From the NCBI GenBank assembly GCA_022793065.1, contig JAAWCE010000008.1, forward strand, positions 1 through 64,000: DNA of 64,000 bases, read 5' to 3'. This DNA comes from Lachnospiraceae bacterium (GTDB taxonomy: Bacteria > Bacillota > Clostridia > Lachnospirales > Lachnospiraceae). The translations under genes were made by a program, and so were the position numbers. The notes below the pieces were generated by a model, which was not told the DNA's origin, ran no database searches, and saw nothing but the letters and a program-made list of their open reading frames with translations. Positions within the stretch are counted from its first letter, which is position 1. Each line of letters opens with the position of its first letter. Shown piece by piece: positions 18,617 to 27,989 of this stretch.

Positions 18617-19486
18617 TTATCTGCCGTAAAAAATCTGTGCTATGGGGGAATCCGGTGAAAGTATGACGGTTTTATTATCCCCGCGCATGGAAGCTTTCAG
18701 TGCATCAAGGCTTCTGACAAAAGAGTAGAATTCCTGCTTGGATTCATCATTATATGCTTCTGACAGAATACGCATGTATTCGGCTTCTCCTTCTGCAATC
18801 AAAATAGCGGCTTCTTTCTCGGCTTCTGACAGAAGGACGGTTACTTCCTTATCGGTGGTATTTTTAATCATCTGAGCCTCGGAACTTCCTTCCGCCGTGT
18901 AGGTTGCGGCAATGTTGTCACGCTCGGATATCATTCGTTCATATACGGCTGCTTTATTGTCGCCTGGAAGGTCCAGCTTCTTCGTCTCAAAGGAGAGAAG
19001 CGCGATGCCGTACTGCTCCAGAGAATTGCCTATATTTTGCATAATAGCAGCGGATAATTCTCCGTTTCGCCCGGAAATAACATCGTCCTGGCTGGTACTG
19101 CTGATTATATTTTTAGTGGAATTATACACAATGGCGTCTAAGCGGCTTTCGGCATTTGTAATGGAGGAATTGAGCGTCTGGGCAAATTTCTGCGGATCCA
19201 CAATCTGCCATAAGATATAACTGTCGCAGATCATTGTTTTCTTGTCGCTGGTGATGACATCGGAAGAGGAAAGGTCATAGAGTAAAATTTCCTTTGGCAA
19301 AGTATCCACACTTTGAATCAAGGGAATTTTAAAGCTGATGCCCGCTTCCGATACCACATGGTCTATTTTGCCAAATTGCCGTACCAGACTGTATTCATTT
19401 TCCTGGGTGATGACAATACTGGATGCGCCTGCCACAAGGGCCATACATAGAATAAAAACCGTTAAAATTTTGGCTGTTGTCTTCAT
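18617..19486 (-). CDS. hflC: SPFH-domain membrane protein HflC
   Basis: A 289-residue stomatin/prohibitin (SPFH) protein. One N-terminal membrane anchor (ILTVFILCMALVAGASSIVI) is followed by the SPFH domain (NEYSLVRQFGKIDHVVSEAG; FKIPLIQSVDTLPKEILLYD) and a C-terminal helical region rich in Ala and Glu (SEAEKEAAILIAEGEAEYMR). In other bacteria HflC pairs with HflK to form a large ring that surrounds and modulates the FtsH protease. It lies downstream of hflK with a 151-base gap, in the usual gene order. Confidence 0.9.
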   Translation of the reverse strand: MKTTAKILTVFILCMALVAGASSIVITQENEYSLVRQFGKIDHVVSEAGISFKIPLIQSVDTLPKEILLYDLSSSDVITSDKKTMICDSYILWQIVDPQKFAQTLNSSITNAESRLDAIVYNSTKNIISSTSQDDVISGRNGELSAAIMQNIGNSLEQYGIALLSFETKKLDLPGDNKAAVYERMISERDNIAATYTAEGSSEAQMIKNTTDKEVTVLLSEAEKEAAILIAEGEAEYMRILSEAYNDESKQEFYSFVRSLDALKASMRGDNKTVILSPDSPIAQIFYGR

Positions 19487-19637
19487 AGTAATACCTCATA
19501 TCTCTCTTTGCCTTTTGGGCGTCAATTTCAATTGTTATAAAAAGGAGTCCTTATATGAAATTTGTTTAGAGTTTCCCATACATCATCTTTAAAGTTTATA
19601 TATAAGTTCTATGGTAGGCAGGGGAATGATCTCTTTA
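19487..19637. other. Gap between hflK and hflC
   Basis: A 151-base spacer that is longer than usual for an hflK-hflC pair. Open reading frames on the plus strand here are antisense shadows. GAGG lies upstream of the hflC start. I see no clear terminator. Confidence 0.3.
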
Positions 19638-20684
19638 TTAAGGTTCCTGGTGGGAATCCTGAGAAGGGCTGCCAAAATTATTGGTATCCCCGGCATTGTC
19701 CGTCTCTCCGGTAAAGGATTCCAGAGGATAGAAGGTCTGCACATTACCGTTGCCGCTTTCAATGAGTATTTTCAAATCGGGCAACACGTCTTCCATTGTC
19801 TCGAAAAACATTCTCTGTTTGGTAATGGCGGGGTTTTTTATATATTCCGCATACATGGCGTTAAAGCGTGCCACTTGGGCGGTGGCTTCGTTAATGCGTT
19901 CCGTCTTTTGCGCCTCTGCGTCTTTGATAATGCCATCCGCCTGTGCTTGTGCGGAAGGAAGCTGTTCATTCCGGTATTTATTGGCATTGTTCAGAGCGGT
20001 TTCTTTTCCTTGTTTGGCAGTTTCCACTGCTTTAAAGGCTTCCATCACTTCAACGGTAGGCGGTTCGGAATCCTGGATGGTAATATTGACAAGCTGGATG
20101 CCGATATCATGTTCTTCCAGACGTGCCAGAATCATTTCCCGAATGGCGGCCTGAATTTCATTTTTTCCGGTAGTAAGTACATCATCTACAGGATAACTTC
20201 CGATGACGGTACGGATGCAGCTCTGGCTAATGTTTTTTAAGATTTCCAGAGGATTTTTGGATGCAAACATTGCTTTGACAGGGTCGCTGTATCGGTATTC
20301 CACGTAGAAATCCACATCTATAAAGTTAAAATCTGAAGTAATCATCAGTGATTCGTCTTCATTGCTTTGATTGGAATCGGTGTTATAACCGATGGTAAGA
20401 CCTTGAATGGTGGTGTTGACCTTTCTCACCTGCTGAATCAAGGGGAGCTTGAAGTGAAGACCGGGTTCAGTGACAGCCTGGGGTCTTCCCAAAGTAATCA
20501 GTACGGCCTGTTCTTGTTCTTTGATTTCATAAGCGGAATTGAACAATAGTATGACCAGTGCCGTTGCCGCCGCTGCCAGGACAGCAATCCGGCCGGGGGC
20601 TTTCTTTTTGCCGGCAGTATTCTGCTGGTCTCCGTCCATGGTTTCAAAGCCATTTTTTCTGTTGCGGAAAGAATCTTTGCTCAT
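19638..20684 (-). CDS. hflK: SPFH-domain membrane protein HflK
   Basis: A 348-residue SPFH protein, the partner of HflC. An N-terminal cytoplasmic segment precedes one membrane helix (GRIAVLAAAATALVILLFNS). Then comes the SPFH domain (EQEQAVLITLGRPQAVTEPG; FKLPLIQQVRKVNTTIQG), followed by a long helical tail with AEAQKTERINEATAQVA. The C-terminus is polar and Gly/Asn/Asp-rich. A longer frame runs upstream to 20777, but ATG 20684 is preferred because AGGAGGT lies six bases before it on the minus strand. The leader upstream contains two strong hairpins. Confidence 0.9.
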   Translation of the reverse strand: MSKDSFRNRKNGFETMDGDQQNTAGKKKAPGRIAVLAAAATALVILLFNSAYEIKEQEQAVLITLGRPQAVTEPGLHFKLPLIQQVRKVNTTIQGLTIGYNTDSNQSNEDESLMITSDFNFIDVDFYVEYRYSDPVKAMFASKNPLEILKNISQSCIRTVIGSYPVDDVLTTGKNEIQAAIREMILARLEEHDIGIQLVNITIQDSEPPTVEVMEAFKAVETAKQGKETALNNANKYRNEQLPSAQAQADGIIKDAEAQKTERINEATAQVARFNAMYAEYIKNPAITKQRMFFETMEDVLPDLKILIESGNGNVQTFYPLESFTGETDNAGDTNNFGSPSQDSHQEP

Positions 20685-20703
20685 AAGGATACCTCCTATT
20701 CCA

Positions 20704-20721
20704 GTTCCCGCAGGCGGGAAC
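20704..20721. repeat. 8-bp inverted repeat in the hflK leader
   Basis: GTTCCCGC and GCGGGAAC are separated by only two bases, 19 bases upstream of the hflK start. The near-perfect dyad could be an operator or a small hairpin near the ribosome site. Confidence 0.6.
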
Positions 20722-20742
20722 TTGTTCTGGTCTCTCCACTGC

Positions 20743-20808
20743 GGCGCCCAAACCAGGGAAGAAAATTTCATCTGCAAAGTATGCAGCTAAAATTTCCTTC
20801 CGGGCGCC
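20743..20808 (-). promoter_or_regulatory. Long nested hairpin in the hflK leader
   Basis: Three nested stems share one axis: GGCGCCC/GGGCGCC (20743-20749 with 20802-20808), a 12-bp stem with one mismatch (20757-20768 with 20790-20801) and CTGCA/TGCAG (20772-20776 with 20782-20786). There is no T-run directly after it on the minus strand, so it is not a standard terminator. It may be a structured 5' leader or a relic of a repeat element. Confidence 0.55.
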
Positions 20809-21083
20809 TTCGTTCCGAGACTGTTTTTAAAGTTTCTCTTGACATATTTTTAATAAATGGATTGACATTTCTTAGCTGGAATATTTATAGCCGCACAGGT
20901 GATGAGGGATAGATTTCACCAGGGAGTGTTGTATCAAGTTCATAATACAATGATACGATGAATAAATATATTCGTCAATAATATTTCTATAACCTTTTTC
21001 TAAAATAATGACAAATGGCAACAATTTTAGTGTTTTACAGAAATTGTTACGGCGGGAGCTTTTGAAAAATAGGAAGATTATGG

Positions 21084-21112
21084 TTGTATCATATTTTTGT
21101 TTTTGGTATGAT
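21084..21112 (+). promoter_or_regulatory. Sigma-A promoter of the glycosyltransferase gene
   Basis: TTGTAT (21084-21089), 17 bases, TATGAT (21107-21112). The transcript would start near 21119, consistent with translation from ATG 21179 and not from the longer frame opening at 21008. Confidence 0.65.
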
Positions 21113-21178
21113 AGAGGGGCCGGAAAGAAGTTTATTTGTAAAAGTAAGATGAAGTTCATTTATAAAAGTGGGGTTGAT

Positions 21179-22198
21179 ATGATTACAATATCGTTATGTA
21201 TGATTGTAAAAAATGAAGAAAGAATATTGGAAAGATGCCTTGACAGTATAGCGGATTTGGTGGATGAGATTGTGATAGCGGATACGGGATCTGAGGACGC
21301 CACAAAAGAGATAGCGGGCCGATATACGGAACATGTCTATGACTTTCCCTGGAAGGATGATTTCAGTGCTGCAAGAAATTTTGTCTTTTCCAAGGCATCT
21401 ATGGAATATATATATTCTGCGGACGCTGACGAGGTGCTTTCACCGGAGAACAGGGAACGGTTTCGGATGCTGAAGGAAACTTTGCTTGCCGATATTGAAA
21501 TTGTGCAGATGAAATACGCCAATCAGCTTCAGTTTGGTACGGTATATAATTATGACGAAGAGTATCGGCCAAAGCTGTTTCGGAGAAAACGGGATTTTGT
21601 GTGGGAAGACCCGATCCATGAGATGGTGCGTCTTGCGCCGGTGGTCTATGACAGCGATATTGTCATCACACATTTGCCGGAAAATAGTCATGGGAAGCGG
21701 GATTTGGAAACGTTCCGCAGACATTGTGAGAAAGGGCTGGAGCTGTCAGGACGGCTTCACGGCATGTACGCAAGGGAGTTAATGCTTGCGGGAGATGATG
21801 AGGATTTTGCCCAGGCAGCGGCTTTTTTTGCCGCTTCCGCCGAAGCGGAAGGCAGAAATGGCGACGAGTTAAAACAGGCTTGCTGCATTGTGGCAAAGGC
21901 GGCCAGGCTTGCAGGGGATACCATCCGATTTTTTAAATATACATCCAAAGTGATTGCCCAGGAGGCATGTTCGGAAATATGCTGTGAAATGGGACATTTT
22001 TATGAGGAACATAGGGATTGGGAAGAGGCCGCAGTGTGGTATTACAACGCTGTATATGAAACGCAGCCCATTCTTACCATTCGCGCAGGCGGCAGAGAAA
22101 GCCTGGAGGGATTGATTCGGTGTTATGAGGCCATGGAACGTCCGGAACAGGTACGAATTTATCAGGAAGAATTAAACCAACTGAATAAACAAAAGTAG
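21179..22198 (+). CDS. Family 2 glycosyltransferase
   Basis: A 339-residue GT-A fold glycosyltransferase of family 2. The N-terminus MITISLCMIVKNEERILERC is typical of the group; the nucleotide-sugar site is suggested by IVIADTGSEDAT and the metal-binding D-x-D by SADADE. FPWKDDFSAARNF is a further family hallmark. The C-terminal 130 residues are helical and TPR-like. It probably transfers a sugar to a cell-surface acceptor, though neither substrate can be read. Start ATG 21179 has GTGGGG five bases upstream and a promoter placed to match. Confidence 0.88.
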   Translation: MITISLCMIVKNEERILERCLDSIADLVDEIVIADTGSEDATKEIAGRYTEHVYDFPWKDDFSAARNFVFSKASMEYIYSADADEVLSPENRERFRMLKETLLADIEIVQMKYANQLQFGTVYNYDEEYRPKLFRRKRDFVWEDPIHEMVRLAPVVYDSDIVITHLPENSHGKRDLETFRRHCEKGLELSGRLHGMYARELMLAGDDEDFAQAAAFFAASAEAEGRNGDELKQACCIVAKAARLAGDTIRFFKYTSKVIAQEACSEICCEMGHFYEEHRDWEEAAVWYYNAVYETQPILTIRAGGRESLEGLIRCYEAMERPEQVRIYQEELNQLNKQK

Positions 22199-22281
22199 GG
22201 CGGACTTGGGGCCAGGGTATATGCCATCCCCCGCTGGAGCGATGGAAACAGGTCTGGTCCGCGCTGCCCAAAAGGAGAGAG

Positions 22282-23358
22282 ATGATGAAGTGGGAAGAAA
22301 ATGTACGAAAAGTGGTGCCTTATGTGGCTGGAGAACAGCCTGGAAAGGCCGATGTAATTAAATTGAATACCAATGAATGTCCGTATCCTCCGGCGCCGGG
22401 GGTGGAGAGGCTTGCAGCCCGGATGGCGTATGGGAATCTGCGTTTGTATCCTAATTCCCAGGCTTCTATGCTGGTTGAGGCGCTGGCTGGGTATTATCAT
22501 GTGAAGCCGGAGCAAGTATTTGTAGGGGTGGGGTCGGACGATGTGCTGGCTATGGCGTTTATGACTTTTTTCAACAGCGGAAACCCCATTTTGTTTCCGG
22601 ACGTAACGTATTCTTTTTATGATGTATGGGCTGATTTATACAGGATTCCTTATAAGACCTGTCCGTTGGATGAAAAGTGGCATATTCGTGCCGAAGATTA
22701 CCAACAGCCCAATGGAGGAGTTATATTTCCCAATCCCAATGCGCCCACCGGATTGTTGGAATCCATGGAGACGGTGGAAGAAATCATTCGCACAAATCAG
22801 GATGTGGTGGTAATTGTGGATGAGGCCTATGTGGACTTTGGCGGCACAAGTGCATTGCCATTATTGGAAAAATATGATAATCTGTTGGTGGTACAGACGT
22901 TTTCTAAGTCGCGGGCTATGGCGGGACTGCGGATTGGCTTCTGTATCGGCAGTGAAAAGTTGATCGGCTACCTGAATGATGTAAAATTTTCCTTTAATTC
23001 CTATACCATGAATTTGCCGGCACAAGTTTTGGGAGTGGAAGCTGTGAGGGATGAGGTTTATTTTAAGGAGATTACAGGGAAGATTATCAAAACCAGAGAG
23101 AGGGTAAAAAAGGAGCTGAAGAGACTGGGATTTTCTTTTCCGGATTCCAGGGCCAATTTTATCTTCGCAACTCACGAAACAATCCCGGCAAAGGAGCTTT
23201 TCCAGGCGCTCAGAGCGGCGGATATCTATGTGAGGTATTGGGAGAAACCCAGGATTTCCAATTCTCTGCGCATTACCATAGGAACGGACGAACAGATGGA
23301 CCGGTTGCTTGTATTCCTGGAAAAATATTTGAAAATGAGTAAGAATGGAGAAATGTGA
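22282..23358 (+). CDS. hisC: Histidinol-phosphate aminotransferase (HisC-like)
   Basis: A 358-residue fold-type I PLP aminotransferase. The Schiff-base lysine is Lys209 in QTFSKSRAMAGLRIGF. Other family marks are KLNTNECPYPP at the N-terminus, YPNSQASMLVEALAGYY, the NPNAPTG motif and VDEAYVDF. HisC converts histidinol phosphate and 2-oxoglutarate to imidazole-acetol phosphate and glutamate. It stands alone, without other his genes, so a related aminotransferase role cannot be excluded. The ATG pair at 22282/22285 has GGAGAGAG just upstream. Its stop overlaps the start of the next gene by one base. Confidence 0.88.
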   Translation: MMKWEENVRKVVPYVAGEQPGKADVIKLNTNECPYPPAPGVERLAARMAYGNLRLYPNSQASMLVEALAGYYHVKPEQVFVGVGSDDVLAMAFMTFFNSGNPILFPDVTYSFYDVWADLYRIPYKTCPLDEKWHIRAEDYQQPNGGVIFPNPNAPTGLLESMETVEEIIRTNQDVVVIVDEAYVDFGGTSALPLLEKYDNLLVVQTFSKSRAMAGLRIGFCIGSEKLIGYLNDVKFSFNSYTMNLPAQVLGVEAVRDEVYFKEITGKIIKTRERVKKELKRLGFSFPDSRANFIFATHETIPAKELFQALRAADIYVRYWEKPRISNSLRITIGTDEQMDRLLVFLEKYLKMSKNGEM

Positions 23359-24203
23359 TGATTAAAAGTTTTCTGAAAGGTATTGTAATTGGTATTGCAA
23401 ATATTGTTCCCGGCGTCAGCGGGGGGACAATGATGGTTTCCATGGGGATTTATGACAAACTGATACATTGTATTACGCATTTGTTCAGCGAATTTAAGAA
23501 GAGTGTACTATTTCTTCTGCCTATTGCGATCGGTATGGTAGCGGCAATTGCAGGCAGTTCTTTTGGATTGACGTATTTATTTGAGAATTTTCCCATTCAG
23601 ACCAATCTGTTGTTTGTGGGCCTGATTTTAGGAGGACTTCCGGCAATTTGGGGAAAAGTAAAAGGGAAGAAGGTGCATGGGGGCCATATGGCAGCGGGTC
23701 TTTTGTTCTTTGTGCTGGTTGTAGGGCTGGCAGTCGTGGGGGAAACAGAAGGCAATGCAGCGGATCTAACTTTTAACATAGTCAATGTGGTAAAACTTTT
23801 TGGCGTGGGAGTTATTGCGTCTGCCACTATGGTAATCCCTGGTGTCAGCGGGTCTATGGTGCTGATGTTAATGGGATTTTATCATCCGGTCTTAAATGCA
23901 ATCAAAGATTTTTTCACAGCATTGGCGGCAATGGACATAGATGGAATTATGACGGGCTGCGGCATTCTGATCCCTTTTGGTCTGGGGGTAGTGGCTGGCA
24001 TTTTCGGAATTGCGAAGCTGGTGGAAATTATTTTTGAGAAATTTCCATTGTATGCCTATTGGGCTATAATCGGGCTGATTGTGTCTTCTCCGGTTGCCAT
24101 TTGGCTCATGGGGACATTTCCGGCATTTACGGTGCTGAATGTACTTACGGGCGTGATTGCGCTGGCAGTGGGATTTGTGATTGCGCTGAAACTAGGGGAA
24201 TGA
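23358..24203 (+). CDS. DUF368 membrane protein (polyprenyl-phosphate transporter family)
   Basis: A 281-residue membrane protein with about eight hydrophobic segments. Two similar motifs, NIVPGVSGGTMMVSMG near the N-terminus and MVIPGVSGSMVLMLMG in the middle, are the internal repeat characteristic of DUF368. Members of this family have been reported to flip undecaprenyl phosphate (PopT) back to the cytoplasm for reuse in wall synthesis; the assignment here rests on the repeats. Start ATG 23358 shares one base with the hisC stop (TGATG) and has GGAG seven bases upstream; the GTG at 23355 is less likely. Confidence 0.88.
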   Translation: MIKSFLKGIVIGIANIVPGVSGGTMMVSMGIYDKLIHCITHLFSEFKKSVLFLLPIAIGMVAAIAGSSFGLTYLFENFPIQTNLLFVGLILGGLPAIWGKVKGKKVHGGHMAAGLLFFVLVVGLAVVGETEGNAADLTFNIVNVVKLFGVGVIASATMVIPGVSGSMVLMLMGFYHPVLNAIKDFFTALAAMDIDGIMTGCGILIPFGLGVVAGIFGIAKLVEIIFEKFPLYAYWAIIGLIVSSPVAIWLMGTFPAFTVLNVLTGVIALAVGFVIALKLGE

Positions 24204-24207
24204 TGGG

Positions 24208-25017
24208 ATGGAGATGTATCAGGATTTTGCGGAAGTCTATGACGAATTGATGGATGACGTGCCATACGGGCAATGGGCGGAACGGATAGATGAACTTATC
24301 CGAAAGTATGGCGTGTCGAAACCGGAGCGGAACGCGGAGAAGGCGTTGGAATCCGAGCGGAATCTGGTGGTGGATTTGGGATGCGGCACCGGAACCCTGG
24401 CGGAGCTTATGTATGAGAAGGGCTATGATGTGATAGGAGTGGATTCGGCTGAGGCTATGCTGAATATTGCCATGGGTAAGAGAGAAAAAAGCGGCGCTGA
24501 AATTTTATATTTGCTTCAGGATATGCGGGAGCTGGAATTGTACAGTACGGTGGGAACCGTGTATAGCGCGTGCGATTCAGTCAATTATATTTTGGAAGAG
24601 GATGCGCTGCTGGAAGTTTTTGCGCTGGTGAACAATTATCTGTATCCCGGAGGAATTTTTATATTTGATTTTAATACAGTTGTAAAATATCGTGAAGTGA
24701 TTGGAGACAGAGTGATTGCAGAGAATCGTGAAAACTGCAGTTTTATATGGGAAAATTTCTATGATGCCCAAGAAGAGGTAAATGAGTATGATTTGACCAT
24801 ATTTGTCAGGGAAGAAGAGGATTTGTTCAGAAAGTTTACGGAGACTCATTTGCAGCGAGGGTATACGGCGGAGCAGATGGCCCGACTGGTGGAGCAGTCG
24901 GGCATGATGCTGGTGGAAATGACGGATGCGGACACGGGAGAAGGTGTTACGGACAAAAGTGAGCGCATATATGTTGTGGCGAAAGAGTGCCAAAAGCAAT
25001 CAAGTTCCTTAAATTAA
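24208..25017 (+). CDS. Class I SAM-dependent methyltransferase
   Basis: A 269-residue Rossmann-fold methyltransferase. Motif I is VVDLGCGTGTLAELM, followed by an acidic end to strand 2 in VIGVDSAEAM and LLQDMRELEL. The N-terminus (MEMYQDFAEVYDELMDDVPY) is typical of a family of small-molecule methyltransferases common in Clostridia. The substrate is unknown. It begins four bases after the DUF368 gene, so the two are co-transcribed. Its end lies 44 bases before hslO. Confidence 0.9.
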   Translation: MEMYQDFAEVYDELMDDVPYGQWAERIDELIRKYGVSKPERNAEKALESERNLVVDLGCGTGTLAELMYEKGYDVIGVDSAEAMLNIAMGKREKSGAEILYLLQDMRELELYSTVGTVYSACDSVNYILEEDALLEVFALVNNYLYPGGIFIFDFNTVVKYREVIGDRVIAENRENCSFIWENFYDAQEEVNEYDLTIFVREEEDLFRKFTETHLQRGYTAEQMARLVEQSGMMLVEMTDADTGEGVTDKSERIYVVAKECQKQSSSLN

Positions 25018-25061
25018 GAGACAGGAGTATAAGGGATAACGTGGGAAAGGAAAAAAGGGAG

Positions 25062-25940
25062 ATGGAGCAAAATACCGGAGATTATATTGTCCGTGCTACG
25101 GCAGCAAATGCACAAATCCGGGCATTTGCCTGTACCACAAAGGATTTGACAGAGGCTGCCAGACAGGCGCATAATACCAGTCCGGTTGTCACTGCGGCTT
25201 TGGGCCGCCTGTTAAGCGCGGGAGCCATGATGGGAAGTATGCTGAAGGGAGAGAAGGATCTGCTGACGCTGCAGGTGAAAGGGGACGGTCCTGTGGAAGA
25301 TATTACGGTGACGGCGGATGCTTCGGGGCATGTCAAAGGCTATGCCGGCGTTCCGGATGTGATTCTTCCGGCTAACAGTCAGGGAAAGCTGGATGTGGCA
25401 GGGGCCGTAGGTAAGGGAATACTGCGGGTCATTAAGGATATGGGATTAAAGGAACCTTATATTGGACAGACTATGCTTCAGACAAGTGAAATTGCGGAGG
25501 ATTTGACTTATTATTTTGCTGCCTCCGAACAGGTGCCTTCTGCCGTTGGCTTAGGGGTGCTGATGGAACGGAATAATACCGTCCGACAGGCGGGAGGATT
25601 TCTCATTCAGCTTATGCCCTTTGCGGAGGAAGAGGTTATTGAACGGTTAGAACGAAATCTGGCGGGGATAACTTCTGTGACAGCTATGCTGGACCAGGGA
25701 ATTACACCGGAGCAAATGTTGGGACTTATATTGGAAGGATTGGCATATGAAGTCACGGATACCATGCCTGCGGCTTTTTTCTGTAATTGCGGCAGACAGA
25801 AGATTGAAAAAGTGTTAATCAGCCTGGGGGAAAAGGAGATTCAGGACATGATTGACGAAGGACAGGAGATTGAGGTAAACTGTCATTTTTGCAGTAAAAA
25901 GTACAAGTTTAGTGTGGATGAATTAAAGCATATGTTATAA
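25062..25940 (+). CDS. hslO: Redox-regulated chaperone Hsp33
   Basis: A 292-residue Hsp33, a holdase chaperone switched on by oxidation. The four zinc-binding cysteines are present near the C-terminus as CNC and CHFC (FFCNCGRQ; VNCHFCSKKY). The N-terminal domain carries DYIVRATAANAQIRAFA and LLSAGAMMGSMLKGE. An upstream in-frame ATG at 24987 lies within the methyltransferase gene. ATG 25062 gives the usual family length and has AAAGGA ten bases before it; GTG 25041 is an alternative. Confidence 0.95.
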   Translation: MEQNTGDYIVRATAANAQIRAFACTTKDLTEAARQAHNTSPVVTAALGRLLSAGAMMGSMLKGEKDLLTLQVKGDGPVEDITVTADASGHVKGYAGVPDVILPANSQGKLDVAGAVGKGILRVIKDMGLKEPYIGQTMLQTSEIAEDLTYYFAASEQVPSAVGLGVLMERNNTVRQAGGFLIQLMPFAEEEVIERLERNLAGITSVTAMLDQGITPEQMLGLILEGLAYEVTDTMPAAFFCNCGRQKIEKVLISLGEKEIQDMIDEGQEIEVNCHFCSKKYKFSVDELKHML

Positions 25941-26008
25941 TGGTACAAAGTGGAAAAAGATGGAAAACAAGGCCGTAAAGTATCATAAAAATAGAAAAGA
26001 GGCGTGGC

Positions 26009-27919
26009 ATGAAACAGGGATTTATAAAAGTGGCGGCTGTGACTCCAAAGATTAAAGTGGCGGATCCGGTTTATAATAGGGCTGTGATTTGCGAGAGGCT
26101 GGAAGAGGCATATGTGCATGGGGCTAAAGTCATTGTGTTTCCAGAGCTATGTCTGACAGGATATACTTGTGGAGATCTGTTTCTGCAGCAGCTATTGTTG
26201 GAAAAAGCTGCGGCGGAGCTTCTAAAGATTGCGGAGGCTGCCAGTGGAAAAGATGCGTTGGTGATGGTAGGGCTGCCTATGGAGCGGGAAGGAAAGCTTT
26301 ATAATGTGGCGGCCGTAATATGGAATGGCCAAATACTGGGGCTGGTGCCCAAGGCCAATATTCCGTCCTATGCGGAATTCTATGAAGGCCGTCATTTTTC
26401 TGAGGGCAACAAGGAGCCGGTTACGATTATGCTGGACGGGAAAGAGGTTCCCTTTGGGGCCAATCTTCTGTTTGAATGTGAAACCATGCACGGCCTCACT
26501 GTGGGCTGCGAGATTTGCGAGGATTTATGGGTGGCAAATTCTCCGGGAACCAGCCATGCCATGATGGGAGCAACGCTTATTGCAAATTTGTCCGCGTCCA
26601 ATGAGACGGTGGGCAAGGATGAGTACAGAGAACTTTTGGTCAAATCTTCCAGTGCGCGACTTATCTGCGGCTATATTTATACTTCTGCAGGAGAGGGAGA
26701 ATCCACCCAGGATTTGGTATTCGGCGGACATAATATCATTGCGGAAAACGGTACCATACTGGTACAGATAAAGCGTTTTGGGTGTGAGACAATTTATGGG
26801 GACATTGATGTGGAGAGAATTCTATCTGAAAGACGGCGGATGGGAACTTTCGGCAAAGCGCCTCAGTCCGTCTATCAAAGAGTTCCTTTTCGATTTAATA
26901 TAACAGAAACCAAATTGGAGCGTAAATTTTATTGTATGCCGTTTGTGCCCCAGGATCAGGAGATGAGAAACAGTCGGTGTGAGGAAATTTTATCCATACA
27001 GTCATACGGATTGAAAAAGAGATATGAGCATACGAGGCTTTCTAAGGCTGTCATTGGCATTTCCGGCGGTTTGGATTCTACTTTGGCGCTTCTGGTTGTG
27101 GTTCGCGCTTTTGACATGTTAGGGTTGGCCAGAAAGGGCATCGTTGCCGTGACAATGCCTTGTTTCGGCACTACGGGCAGAACTTATGACAATGCCTGCA
27201 AGCTGGCGCAGTCTTTGGGGACGACTTTGACAGAGGTGGATATTAGGGAAGCGGTAAAAGTTCATTTCAGGGATATCGGGCAGGATGCACAGGTTCATGA
27301 TGTGACATATGAGAATGTCCAGGCCAGGGAGCGGACCCAGGTACTTATGGATATTGCGAATCGTGAGAACGGACTGGTTATCGGGACGGGGGATATGTCG
27401 GAATTAGCGTTGGGATGGGCTACCTATAACGGCGACCACATGTCCATGTATGGTGTCAATGCGGGGGTGCCTAAGACATTGGTGCGGCATTTGGTGCAAT
27501 ATTATGCGGATACTTGTGGGGACAATACACTTTCCCAAGTGCTGTCAGATGTGCTGGATACGCCGGTGAGTCCTGAACTTTTGCCCCCTGTGGACGGTGT
27601 GATTTCACAGAAGACGGAAGATTTGGTAGGGCCGTATGAATTACATGATTTTTTTCTGTATTACATGCTGCGATGGGGATTTCCGCCGGCAAAATTATAC
27701 CGGGTGGCAAAACTTGCTTTTAAAGGGCTTTATGAAGAAGATATCATATTGCATTGGATGAAAATATTTTACCATAGATTTTTTCAGCAGCAGTTTAAGC
27801 GTTCTTGTCTGCCGGACGGACCTAAGGTGGGGAGTGTGGCGGTATCTCCCAGGGGAGATTTGCGTATGCCTTCGGACGCCAGCGCTGGTCTGTGGATGGA
27901 TGAAGTGGAAAGACTGTGA
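26009..27919 (+). CDS. nadE: Glutamine-dependent NAD(+) synthetase
   Basis: A 636-residue two-domain enzyme making NAD from deamido-NAD, ATP and glutamine. The N-terminal nitrilase-type glutaminase has the Glu/Lys/Cys triad in FPELCLTGY, LVPKANIPSY and GCEICEDLWV. The C-terminal synthetase has the pyrophosphatase loop GISGGLDSTLALL and TGDMSELALGWATYNGDH. The length matches the long bacterial form. It is the last plus-strand gene before a short minus-strand gene, with its stop 58 bases away. Confidence 0.96.
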   Translation: MKQGFIKVAAVTPKIKVADPVYNRAVICERLEEAYVHGAKVIVFPELCLTGYTCGDLFLQQLLLEKAAAELLKIAEAASGKDALVMVGLPMEREGKLYNVAAVIWNGQILGLVPKANIPSYAEFYEGRHFSEGNKEPVTIMLDGKEVPFGANLLFECETMHGLTVGCEICEDLWVANSPGTSHAMMGATLIANLSASNETVGKDEYRELLVKSSSARLICGYIYTSAGEGESTQDLVFGGHNIIAENGTILVQIKRFGCETIYGDIDVERILSERRRMGTFGKAPQSVYQRVPFRFNITETKLERKFYCMPFVPQDQEMRNSRCEEILSIQSYGLKKRYEHTRLSKAVIGISGGLDSTLALLVVVRAFDMLGLARKGIVAVTMPCFGTTGRTYDNACKLAQSLGTTLTEVDIREAVKVHFRDIGQDAQVHDVTYENVQARERTQVLMDIANRENGLVIGTGDMSELALGWATYNGDHMSMYGVNAGVPKTLVRHLVQYYADTCGDNTLSQVLSDVLDTPVSPELLPPVDGVISQKTEDLVGPYELHDFFLYYMLRWGFPPAKLYRVAKLAFKGLYEEDIILHWMKIFYHRFFQQQFKRSCLPDGPKVGSVAVSPRGDLRMPSDASAGLWMDEVERL

Positions 27920-27967
27920 AGATTGGAATTGAGAGTTATTATGAAGTTTCCTGTTTCGGTGTGCTAC

Positions 27968-27989
27968 GGGAATCGCGTCAGCGATTCCC
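27968..27989. repeat. 9-bp hairpin at converging gene ends
   Basis: GGGAATCGC (27968-27976) pairs with GCGATTCCC (27981-27989) around a 4-base loop. The right arm is also the last codons and stop of the minus-strand gene. No strong T-run follows on either strand, so terminator function is uncertain. Confidence 0.5.

Noticed and set aside
19611..20240. Plus-strand frames opposite hflK
   Set aside because: They are antisense to a clear SPFH gene and rich in rare residues (Cys, Phe, His).
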